Shown: one piece after another, positions 6,551-12,394 of the stretch
How the letters are laid out: every line of letters begins with the position of its first letter
How positions within the stretch are numbered: position 1 is the stretch's first letter
NCBI GenBank assembly: GCA_023244865.1
Contig: JAHFLM010000020.1
Span: 1-13,367, forward strand
Source of the DNA: Candidatus Harrisonbacteria bacterium
GTDB lineage: Bacteria; Patescibacteriota; Minisyncoccia; UBA6257; UBA11618
Reading direction: 5' to 3'
Length of the DNA stretch: 13,367 nt
The notes under the pieces: model-generated
What the model saw: the letters and a program-made list of their open reading frames with translations, nothing else
Told to the model about the DNA's origin: nothing
Databases searched by the model: none
Program-made: the position numbers and the translations under genes

Positions 6551-6570
6551 AAACCCCGGTGTCGGGGTTT
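6551..6570 (-). terminator. Terminator of the pilin-like operon (probably bidirectional)
   Basis: An 8-bp perfect stem (AAACCCCG with CGGGGTTT) and a GTGT loop. On the minus strand it is followed by TTAATTT and lies 16 bases after the stop of the 6587-7075 gene. On the plus strand, TTTATTTT follows, so it may back up pepF termination. Confidence 0.8.
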
Positions 6571-6586
6571 ATTTTACGTAGAGAAT

Positions 6587-7075
6587 TTAACCTCTTACGG
6601 CTTCCCATAAGAGTAGGTCGTCTACTTGACTTAATCGGTCTAACTGAAAGGCTACCTGACCGATTTCAACATTAGTGTTGGGAGAGACTCTGATTGTGCG
6701 AGTAACAGTTTCAAGGCCTTTCCATCGAGCGGGGTCGAAGTTTTCTACGGTTAGCCAAAGTTCGATTGTTTTTTGACCCCACTTACTGTTGAAGTTTTCA
6801 ATCCTTTTAATTTTCACGACTTCACCTCTGGTAATTTTGCTTTTATAGCGATGGAGCATTTCAACTTCGATGAAGTTTTCGATTGCTAAGGCGAAGATAC
6901 TGACTAGGAATATCATTGCGCCTACAAATAGCGACCCTGTGAGGAGGTCTGCTGTTTCGCCGCTTGGCTTGCTTGGGTTTAGACCAAGGCAGAGGCCAAT
7001 GATAAAGATGACGCAGAGAGCGATGACACTTCCAATGATAGTTAAATAAGTAATTCTTTGGATGAGCTTTAGCAT
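6587..7075 (-). CDS. Two-helix membrane protein with cytoplasmic or external beta domain, unknown function
   Basis: 162 residues; family not recognised. Helices lie at about 9-31 and 44-66, followed by a charged stretch (HRYKSKITRGEVVKIKRIE) and a likely beta-rich domain (about 85-150) with alternating pattern, KTIELWLTVENF and VTRTIRVSPNTNVEIGQVAF. With both helices crossing, the domain is on the same side as the N terminus, most likely the cytoplasm by the positive-inside rule. The ATG at 7075 has AAGGAG 8 bases upstream. It follows the pilin-like gene by 20 bases under the same promoter, with a terminator behind, so the two form an operon and may form a complex. A phrase such as RGEVVKIKRIENF recalls small beta-barrel domains that regulate membrane proteins, but this is only a resemblance. 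Confidence 0.7.
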   Translation of the reverse strand: MLKLIQRITYLTIIGSVIALCVIFIIGLCLGLNPSKPSGETADLLTGSLFVGAMIFLVSIFALAIENFIEVEMLHRYKSKITRGEVVKIKRIENFNSKWGQKTIELWLTVENFDPARWKGLETVTRTIRVSPNTNVEIGQVAFQLDRLSQVDDLLLWEAVRG

Positions 7076-7095
7076 GGGCGGGTCTCCTTTTTGGG

Positions 7096-7455
7096 TTACT
7101 CGGTTTGTTTGGGGACGATAGAGCCGGTGACTTTGGCGATGGGTCTTGGGTCGGGTTTTGGATCTTCGAGTTCGACGATGTCATTAAGTTTTAGTGGTTC
7201 AGTTGGATCTTGAATTTCAACATCGCGTTCGAAGATTTTATTATTAGAAACGCCTTTTATTCGGATTTTCATATTTGGTGCTTCAGAATAAATTTGAATA
7301 ACTACACCGCTTTTAAGTTGGAGTGCACGGGATTCGTCGGCGGCTTTTTTCGCTTCCATGAAGGCTGGCAAAATTAGGGCTATCAAAACTGCAATTATCC
7401 CAACCACTACCAAGAATTCAACTACTGTAAAGCCAGATCTTGCGCGTTTTTTCAT
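7096..7455 (-). CDS. Type IV pilin-like protein (class III signal peptide)
   Basis: 119 residues from the ATG at 7455, which has AGGA 9 bases upstream. A longer frame from a TTG at 7491 would put the cleavage site unusually deep and lacks a ribosome site. The leader MKKRARSG ends at G8; cleavage would give a mature N-terminal Phe with Glu at mature position 5 (E13), then the hydrophobic stalk FLVVVGIIAVLIALILPAF. A prepilin peptidase (PilD type) must process it; none is in the window. The C-terminal part (about 50-119) lacks cysteines and looks like beta strands with a Pro/Asp-rich loop (DPKPDPRP), smaller than a usual major pilin head. It is first in a two-gene operon with the 6587-7075 membrane protein, so a minor pilin or pseudopilin role is more likely than a fibre-forming major pilin. 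Confidence 0.85.
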   Translation of the reverse strand: MKKRARSGFTVVEFLVVVGIIAVLIALILPAFMEAKKAADESRALQLKSGVVIQIYSEAPNMKIRIKGVSNNKIFERDVEIQDPTEPLKLNDIVELEDPKPDPRPIAKVTGSIVPKQTE

Positions 7456-7504
7456 TGGGACTTTCCTAGAAAAAGGGGATTGGGTTTTCAAATAACATGA
7501 TTGG

Positions 7505-7533
7505 ATAATACTTTAAATATTGATTTGTGTCAA
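7505..7533 (-). promoter_or_regulatory. Near-consensus promoter of the pilin-like operon
   Basis: On the minus strand: -35 TTGACA (7528-7533), a 17-bp spacer, -10 TATTAT (7505-7510). Transcription should start near 7498, about 43 bases before the chosen ATG; this also argues against the upstream TTG at 7491 as the start. Confidence 0.85.
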
Positions 7534-7591
7534 ATACTTTCTTGTAATCCCGGAGCTTTGCGACGGGATCTGTGTTGGTTGCTAGGTCGAG

Positions 7592-7618
7592 ATACCGTCA
7601 CTTCATTCCGGTATGACA
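7592..7618 (-). repeat. GTCAT-type palindromic element
   Basis: ATACCG (7592-7597) pairs with CGGTAT (7609-7614); on the minus strand the element begins TGTCATACCGG. It is one of three such elements in the gene-free stretch 7534-7809 between the pilin promoter and dnaX; apart from these elements I see nothing in that stretch. Confidence 0.5.
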
Positions 7619-7662
7619 GGCTGGGTGGATAGTCTTATTTAAATTAACTTGAACTTAATGCA

Positions 7663-7700
7663 AGATTGCCACGTCGGCTTTGGGGCCTCCTCGCAATGAC
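7663..7700 (-). repeat. GTCATTGCGAGG...GGCAATCT repeat
   Basis: On the minus strand it starts GTCATTGCGAGGAGG and ends GGCAATCT. Ends ATTGC/GCAAT are complementary, so it can fold. A second copy of this subtype is at 12214-12249 in the opposite orientation. This sequence type is widespread in bacterial intergenic DNA and is probably a small non-autonomous element. Confidence 0.65.
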
Positions 7701-7741
7701 GGGCGGGGAAGGGAACAAATTAATATTTTATTTGAACTGGG

Positions 7742-7785
7742 TCCCGCATCGTTTCCGCCCGAGTGCTGGCGGGTGCGGGATGACA
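7742..7785 (-). repeat. GTCAT-type long hairpin 3' of dnaX
   Basis: TCCCGCA (7742-7748) pairs with TGCGGGA (7774-7780), and inside it CCGCC (7755-7759) pairs with GGCGG (7768-7772), giving a two-part stem. On the minus strand it starts TGTCATCCCGC, 25 bases after the dnaX stop. It is GC-rich without a T run, so it may stabilise the 3' end rather than terminate. Confidence 0.6.
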
Positions 7786-7809
7786 AGCGGGAGGAGATTT
7801 TATAAAAAT

Positions 7810-8904
7810 CTACTTCGTACTTTCTATAATCGCTACTTCTAAGACTACTTCTCCAAAAGGAGTGTATTTGATGTGTTCGTAGCTCTCGATGAATTTCTTG
7901 ATTGTCTTGATAGTGGAATCGATATTAATTTTAGTGGCGAGGGTTTTGGTTTGGGCTAGTTGTTCGTCGGTGTATTTATCTTTGATTAAAGAATCTTCTT
8001 TTGGATTGAGGTGAATGGTTAATAAATCAGTGAGGTAGAAGATTAGAGATTTATTTAAATCTGGAAGGTCGGCGCCGAGGTTGGTTAATTCTTTGAGTTG
8101 GATAATTGCTGCGGGAGAATTTTTTTCTATTAAACTTTCGGCAAACGAGTAGATTTTTTTGAAGCTGGTTTTGCCGATGATTTTTTCGGCGGTGTCTAGA
8201 TCCAAATCACCGGCGAAACTAATTAATTGATCGAGGAGGGTTTCGGCGTCTCTTAAGCCACCATCGGCGCGGCTGGCGATTAAATTTAATAGTTCGTCAC
8301 TCACCGAAAGATTTTCGGCGGCTCTAATGAATTTTAATTTTTGAATAATTTCAGTCTGGGTGAGTTTTTTTAAATTAAATTTTTGAGCGCGGGAGAGAAT
8401 GGTGCCGGGGATTTTTTCTTGCTCGGTCGTAGCTAAAATGAAAACCGCGTGTTCGGGTGGCTCTTCTAATAATTTTAGAAGCGCATTCCAAGCTTCTTTG
8501 GTGAGCATGTGAGCTTCGTCGATAATAAAAACTTTATATTTCAAACTACCTGGGGCTTGGCGGACTTGTTCTTTGAGAGAGCGGATTTCGTCGATGCCTC
8601 TGTTGCTCGCGGCGTCGATTTCGACGATGTCCATAGTTTTTTGGGAATCGATTGTGAGGCAGCTCGGACATTCGGCGCAAGGTTCGCCGTTAGTTTTTAC
8701 AAAGGTTTGGTTTTCGCAATTAATAAGCTTGGCGTAGATTCTGGCAGTGGTGGTTTTACCCGTGCCTTTGGGGCCGAAAAAAATTAGGCCATGAAATACT
8801 TTGCCGAGAGACGCGGCTTTCTTAAGAGTGGAGATGAGATTTTCTTGGCCAATTAAGTCTTTAAGTTGTTTGGGGCGATATTTGCGGTAGAGGGCTAAAG
8901 ACAT
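7810..8904 (-). CDS. dnaX: DNA polymerase III gamma subunit (clamp loader ATPase), short form
   Basis: 364 residues. The AAA+ subunit of the clamp loader, which opens the beta clamp and places it on primed DNA. Order: the N-terminal YRKYRPKQLKDLIGQ signature (6-20), Walker A GPKGTGKT (44-51), the zinc-binding cysteines C63, C76, C79, C82, Walker B with DEAH (129-132), the LLKLLEEPP helix, sensor 1 ILATTE (156-161), and the Arg-finger SR at 171-172. The normally conserved Cys of the SRC motif is Ala here (SRAQKF). Domains II-III continue to the end, but the tau C-terminal domain for DnaB/alpha contact is absent, so only a gamma-like product is encoded. There is no Shine-Dalgarno site. The start codon is only 23 bases from the divergent scpA start, so each promoter must overlap the opposite gene. 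Confidence 0.95.
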   Translation of the reverse strand: MSLALYRKYRPKQLKDLIGQENLISTLKKAASLGKVFHGLIFFGPKGTGKTTTARIYAKLINCENQTFVKTNGEPCAECPSCLTIDSQKTMDIVEIDAASNRGIDEIRSLKEQVRQAPGSLKYKVFIIDEAHMLTKEAWNALLKLLEEPPEHAVFILATTEQEKIPGTILSRAQKFNLKKLTQTEIIQKLKFIRAAENLSVSDELLNLIASRADGGLRDAETLLDQLISFAGDLDLDTAEKIIGKTSFKKIYSFAESLIEKNSPAAIIQLKELTNLGADLPDLNKSLIFYLTDLLTIHLNPKEDSLIKDKYTDEQLAQTKTLATKINIDSTIKTIKKFIESYEHIKYTPFGEVVLEVAIIESTK

Positions 8905-8909
8905 ATAAA
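8882..8909 (+). promoter_or_regulatory. Putative scpA operon promoter inside the 5' end of dnaX
   Basis: TTGCGG (8882-8887), a 16-bp spacer, TATAAA (8904-8909). The predicted start near 8916 gives a leader of about 12 bases before the scpA ATG. The -10 overlaps the dnaX start codon, so the two divergent units would compete for RNA polymerase. Confidence 0.4.
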
Positions 8910-8927
8910 CTCAAGGTATCAGCAATT

Positions 8928-9602
8928 ATGCCTTATGAAAAGATTTTAGAATTGGTGGAGGCGCGAAAGCTTGATATTACGACCGTTAGTTTAGCTCAAG
9001 TTACGGGCGATTTTTTACTTTATTTAAGTGAACATAAGGCGGAGTTTGATCATCAAGAAGTGGCGGCATTTCTTGTGGTGGCCTCGCGATTACTTTTAAT
9101 TAAATCAAAGGTGCTTTTGCCGGGAGTGAAATTAGAGGAGGCTGAGGAAGAGGAAATTTTAGAATTAGAAACCAGATTAAATTTTTACAAACAGCTCAAG
9201 CCAAGTTTTAAATTATTTGAAGGATTGTGGAATGGTGGAGAGAGATTATTTTTTAGAGAATTTTTAGCTCACAAACCAAAAGTTTTTTTGGGGGCGGAGA
9301 ATTTGAAAGTGGAGAACCTTTTATTAGCTATTCAAAATTTGGTAGATAATTTAAGTATTTTGGAGGTTAAGCGGGAGGAGGCGGTGATGAAGGTGATTTC
9401 ACTGGAAGAAAAAATTAATCATTTAGTAGATAGATTAAAATTGTCACCCAGAATTCATTTTCACGAATTAACTACGGGGCAAAATCGAGCGGAAATAGTG
9501 GCTGCGTTTCTTGCAGTGTTACATTTATATAGAGAGCGAAAGATTAGTTTTGAACAGGAGGAGTTGTTTGCGGAGATATTAATAAGTAAACTAGAACAAT
9601 AA
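8928..9602 (+). CDS. scpA: Segregation and condensation protein A (kleisin of SMC complex)
   Basis: 224 residues. ScpA bridges the two heads of the SMC dimer and, with ScpB, forms the bacterial condensin that organises and separates sister chromosomes. Diagnostic is ARKLDITTVSLAQVTGDFLLYL near the N terminus, then the VAAFLVVASRLLLIKSKVLLPG helix (about 45-66), an acidic stretch (EEAEEEEILELE), a long helical middle and the C-terminal winged helix (about 160-224) with VAAFLAVLHLYRERKISFEQ. It starts directly at MPYEKILELVE, without the usual N-terminal FEGPLDLLL segment; an in-frame TAA at 8907 rules out an ATG or GTG further upstream. The stop is followed after one base by the scpB GTG, so the two are co-translated. 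Confidence 0.92.
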   Translation: MPYEKILELVEARKLDITTVSLAQVTGDFLLYLSEHKAEFDHQEVAAFLVVASRLLLIKSKVLLPGVKLEEAEEEEILELETRLNFYKQLKPSFKLFEGLWNGGERLFFREFLAHKPKVFLGAENLKVENLLLAIQNLVDNLSILEVKREEAVMKVISLEEKINHLVDRLKLSPRIHFHELTTGQNRAEIVAAFLAVLHLYRERKISFEQEELFAEILISKLEQ

Positions 9603-9603
9603 A

Positions 9604-10149
9604 GTGAATTCCAATCTTAAAAAACTGGAGGCGATTTTGTTTCTTTATGGGGAGCCTTTGAAATTTTCAAAACTGGCGGGTTTTTTGGGAGTTGAAATTT
9701 TAGAGCTCCAAAATTTATTGGAGGAGTTTAGGGGGGAATTAAAAAATGAAAATCGTGGATTGGCGTTAATTGAGACTGAGGAAACGGTGGCACTCACCAC
9801 TAAGCCGGAATTCGGTTCTTTAGTGGCTGAGATTTTGAAAGATGAGATGAGGCCAGAGTTGTCGGCAACGATGCTTGAGGTTTTAGCTCTACTTACTTAC
9901 TTGGGGCCACTTTCAAAAAGTGAGATAGAATTTATTAGAGGCGTTAATTCCACTTTTGTTTTGAGAAATTTATCTTTGCGAGGGTTGGTGGAAAAGAGTA
10001 GTGGTAACTTTAGTGTAACGGCGGAGACTTTGGCTTTTTTGGGGAAGAGTGAATTAAAAGATTTGCCGAAGTATGAAGAGTATCGAGATTTAATTAATAA
10101 CTGGCGAGCTAATTTTTCTAAGAATATAAAGAATGAGTCAGGATCATAA
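9604..10149 (+). CDS. scpB: Segregation and condensation protein B
   Basis: 181 residues from a GTG start one base after the scpA stop; no ribosome site of its own, so translation is likely coupled. ScpB dimerises through tandem winged helices and wraps ScpA in the SMC condensin complex. Family features are KLEAILFLYGEPLKFSKLAGFLG at the start, LALIETEETVALTTKPEF in the first winged helix, and ATMLEVLALLTYLGPLSKSEIEFIRGVNS followed by LRGLVE in the second. It ends with a short charged tail that overlaps the next gene by 17 bases. Length is usual for the family. Its neighbours show that chromosome segregation genes share a transcript with cell-wall genes here. Confidence 0.93.
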   Translation: MNSNLKKLEAILFLYGEPLKFSKLAGFLGVEILELQNLLEEFRGELKNENRGLALIETEETVALTTKPEFGSLVAEILKDEMRPELSATMLEVLALLTYLGPLSKSEIEFIRGVNSTFVLRNLSLRGLVEKSSGNFSVTAETLAFLGKSELKDLPKYEEYRDLINNWRANFSKNIKNESGS

Positions 10150-11056
10150 GATTATTACTTTGGGCTTTTTATTGGTCACTTTAATATTTGTGGCTAGAAA
10201 TAGTAGCGGAGCGAAGATGATTTTGGATACTCGGAGTGATTTAAATGGTCCAGTTGCTCGGCAGGTAAAATCATCGGGGAGGAAGGTTAGTGATGAGGAG
10301 CAAGTGGTAGAGAAGGTGGCGAATGCGACGGCGGTTTTGAGTTTGGATGGGGCTAACGCTGTACCTAGCGTTTCTTCGGTTGATATCTTGGACGATGCTT
10401 TTAGACCGATTGGTTTAAATGTGCAGGCGGCACTTGTGAGAAATATGGCGGATCAAACCGCGTATTTACAACATAATACGACTTTGAAGTGGCCGATGGC
10501 TTCGCTTACTAAGCTTTTAACAGCCTTAACTGCTTTAGAAAATAAAACTGACAAACAAGATAGTAATAAGATTTTAGTCGATATTAAGGAGATGATGGTG
10601 TTAAGTCACAATGAGGCGGCGGATGATGTGGAGGCTAATTTTACCGATGGTAATTTTATGGAGCTGATGAGAGGTGAGATTGCTAAGCTTGGATTGGCCG
10701 ATACGACGGTGGTGGATGTGACTGGATTGTCCCCGGAAAATGTTTCGACGGTGGTGGATTTGGAAAAATTAGTGACTTATATCGCCAAGAATAAGCCGGA
10801 AATTTTAGCCTTAAGTCGATTTCCAGATGTGGAGATTGGAGGTGAAAAATATTTGAATATTAATAAGTTTTCCGATAGAGTAGATTTTTTAGGAGGGAAA
10901 ACAGGTTATACTGATGAAGCGTTGGGTAATTTAGCGTCAATTTTTAGCTTTAAGGGTAAGCCGGTGTTGATTATTGTTTTGGGGGCGAATGGCAAAGAGG
11001 CGCGGTTTACGCAAACAGACGCAATATTAAAATGGATTTACAAGTACTACAATTAA
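10133..11056 (+). CDS. D-alanyl-D-alanine carboxypeptidase-like protein, S11 family, shortened catalytic domain
   Basis: 307 residues. Penicillin-binding-protein fold; the family removes the terminal D-Ala of peptidoglycan stem peptides outside the membrane. An N-terminal helix (about 6-22) anchors it. A low-complexity linker (25-90) follows. The three active-site motifs are present: SLTK (S124 nucleophile, K127), SHN (158-160) and KTG (256-258, in GGKTGY). The distance between the first two motifs is only 34 residues, where typical S11 enzymes have about 65; the segment with GSS...GE...TV.DLL is shortened. The C-terminal PBP5-type domain is absent. It overlaps scpB by 17 bases and mraY by 25, so translation is probably coupled. 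Activity on D-Ala-D-Ala is likely but the compact fold leaves room for a changed substrate. Confidence 0.87.
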   Translation: MSQDHKIITLGFLLVTLIFVARNSSGAKMILDTRSDLNGPVARQVKSSGRKVSDEEQVVEKVANATAVLSLDGANAVPSVSSVDILDDAFRPIGLNVQAALVRNMADQTAYLQHNTTLKWPMASLTKLLTALTALENKTDKQDSNKILVDIKEMMVLSHNEAADDVEANFTDGNFMELMRGEIAKLGLADTTVVDVTGLSPENVSTVVDLEKLVTYIAKNKPEILALSRFPDVEIGGEKYLNINKFSDRVDFLGGKTGYTDEALGNLASIFSFKGKPVLIIVLGANGKEARFTQTDAILKWIYKYYN

Positions 11057-12084
11057 TTAGGGTTCTTGGGGTATTTCTTTTGGCGTTCTTAATTGCTTTG
11101 GGGCTTGAGCCTTGGTTTTACAAGTTGCTTTTGAAATATCATTTTGCAAAGCAGATTAGAGGGGTGGAGGATGCGCCGGTGTTTCATGAGCTGCATAAGA
11201 AAAAGGAGGGGACGCCGACTTCGGGTGGGGTGGTGATTTGGATTACGGTTTTAGGGATAGCGGCTTTATTTTTTGTTTTAAATTATTTTTTTGATGGTTT
11301 TTTTGGTTATTTAAATTTTGTAAATCGAGCAGAAACTTATTTGCCGATTGCGGCGATGGGAATAGCGGCGATTGTGGGTTTGATTGATGACGTGATGGGG
11401 ATTAAGCACATCGGGCCAAAGGGTGGGGGATTAAAAGTGAGGGATAAATTATTCTTTTATGCTTTGATGTCATTTCTTGGGGCGCTTTGGTTTTATTTCC
11501 GATTAGATTGGGATGTAATTGTCGTTCCATTTATGGGGGCGTATCATGTGGGCTTTTGGTACATAGCTTTTTTTATGTTTATTATTTCAGCCTCGGCTTT
11601 TTCGGTGAATATTACCGATGGCTTGGACGGCTTGAGTGGCGGAGTGTTGCTTTTTGCTTTTACTGCGCTGACTGCGGTGGCGTTTGTGCTCCATCGTTTT
11701 AATTTGGCGACTTTTTCGGCGGCGATTATTGGGGCGCTCTTAGCTTTTCTTTGGTATAACGTTTATCCGGCAAAATTTTTTATGGGTGATACGGGTTCGA
11801 TGGCTTTGGGAATTACTTTGGGAACTGTGGCGCTCTTAACTAACACAGCCTTACTTTTGCCTTTCTTTGCTTTTATTCCGGTAATTGAAACCTTGTCGGT
11901 GATTGCGCAGGTGATTAGTAAAAAATTATTTGGTAAAAAGATTTTTCGGTCTGCACCAATTCACCATCATTTTGAGGCGATTGGTTGGGTGGAGTCTCAA
12001 GTAACGATGCGGTTTTGGATTATCGCGGCGATTATGACGGTGATGGGGTTAGTAATTTTCTTTGCTGCAAGGTTTTTAAGTTAA
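11032..12084 (+). CDS. mraY: Phospho-N-acetylmuramoyl-pentapeptide transferase
   Basis: 350 residues, usual length. It transfers phospho-MurNAc-pentapeptide to undecaprenyl phosphate, making lipid I at the inner face of the membrane, the first membrane step of peptidoglycan synthesis. Motifs are KKEGTPTSGG (57-66), the Mg-binding DD pair (D119, D120), NITDGLDGLSGG (193-204), GDTGS (252-256) and APIHHHFE with the conserved HHH (311-313). About ten hydrophobic segments are seen. The 11032 ATG overlaps the preceding gene by 25 bases and has no ribosome site. Its presence shows that the organism makes its own wall. It is far from the usual mra cluster genes (murE, murF, ftsW), none of which are in the window. 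A palindromic element begins at its stop codon. Confidence 0.96.
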   Translation: MDLQVLQLIRVLGVFLLAFLIALGLEPWFYKLLLKYHFAKQIRGVEDAPVFHELHKKKEGTPTSGGVVIWITVLGIAALFFVLNYFFDGFFGYLNFVNRAETYLPIAAMGIAAIVGLIDDVMGIKHIGPKGGGLKVRDKLFFYALMSFLGALWFYFRLDWDVIVVPFMGAYHVGFWYIAFFMFIISASAFSVNITDGLDGLSGGVLLFAFTALTAVAFVLHRFNLATFSAAIIGALLAFLWYNVYPAKFFMGDTGSMALGITLGTVALLTNTALLLPFFAFIPVIETLSVIAQVISKKLFGKKIFRSAPIHHHFEAIGWVESQVTMRFWIIAAIMTVMGLVIFFAARFLS

Positions 12085-12203
12085 ACTTTGAAATTTTCGC
12101 AGACTTCTTCGTTGCTCGCTGCGGTACCCGTTCCGCCCTACTACTCGTAGGGCTCACGGCGTCCTCGCTCGCGCCTCGAATTCTACTGAAAATTTCAAAG
12201 TTT
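12083..12203 (+). repeat. Palindromic element bounded by perfect 16-bp inverted repeats
   Basis: AAACTTTGAAATTTTC (12083-12098) is exactly complementary in reverse to GAAAATTTCAAAGTTT (12188-12203). Inside is a 7-bp hairpin, GCCCTAC/GTAGGGC (12135-12141 with 12147-12153), extended by CCGT/ACGG (12128-12131 with 12156-12159). The left arm includes the last two bases of the mraY stop. The GC-rich interior differs from the surrounding A/T-rich DNA. It looks like a repeat or miniature mobile element; it could also end transcription after mraY, though no clear T run follows the inner hairpin. Confidence 0.7.
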
Positions 12204-12213
12204 GTGCTGGTTT

Positions 12214-12249
12214 GTCATTGCGAGGGAGCTACTGCGACCGCGGCAATCT
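12214..12249 (+). repeat. GTCATTGCGAGG...GGCAATCT repeat, second copy
   Basis: Starts GTCATTGCGAGGGAG and ends GGCAATCT, with a GCGACCGCGGC interior. It is the reverse-oriented relative of 7663-7700 and lies 10 bases after the inverted-repeat element. In both places the GTCAT end faces the preceding gene. Confidence 0.65.
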
Positions 12250-12253
12250 AATA

Positions 12254-12283
12254 TTGACAAAAATAGATTATTTGTGATATAAC
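12254..12283 (+). promoter_or_regulatory. Promoter of the cysteine-rich protein gene
   Basis: A perfect -35 TTGACA (12254-12259), an 18-bp spacer and -10 TATAAC (12278-12283). It starts four bases after the end of the repeat at 12249. The predicted start near 12290 gives a leader of about 105 bases. Confidence 0.75.
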
Positions 12284-12289
12284 TTGGGA

Positions 12290-12394
12290 AGTTTGAAAGG
12301 AGTGGTGAAAACCGCTTTGGAATTTGAAAATTGATTTTGCTCCGCGTATTGCGGGGTGAAAAGTACGTTGGTCTATTTTTTGAGGAGATATGTC
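12290..12394 (+). promoter_or_regulatory. Structured 5' leader with two hairpins
   Basis: Hairpin 1: AGTGGT-GAAA-ACCGCT (12301-12316), 6 bp with one G-T pair and a stable GNRA-type GAAA loop. Hairpin 2: CTCCGC-GTATT-GCGGGG (12340-12356), 6 bp with one G-T pair. Neither has a T run, so they are unlikely to be terminators. They may stabilise the RNA or control translation; the ribosome site GAGGAG (12382-12387) lies outside both. It matches no riboswitch class I know. Confidence 0.4.

Noticed and set aside
7456..7491. TTG start extending the pilin-like protein by 12 residues
   Set aside because: No ribosome site; the predicted transcription start is only about 7 bases upstream; the short leader from the ATG at 7455 fits prepilin processing.
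7534..7809. CRISPR array in the repeat-rich gap
   Set aside because: The elements differ in sequence, are palindromic and are not regularly spaced.
11985..12251. 88-residue plus-strand frame across the mraY end and the inverted-repeat element
   Set aside because: Half lies in another frame of mraY and the rest is repeat DNA; no start signal.
12305..12331. Possible leader peptide (GTG AAA ACC ...) after AAAGGAG
   Set aside because: Spacing from AGGAG to GTG is too short and the frame has no regulatory codon pattern.
12356..12394. GTG start extending the Cys-rich protein by 13 residues
   Set aside because: It overlaps hairpin 2 of the leader and lacks a ribosome site, whereas the ATG at 12395 has GAGGAG.
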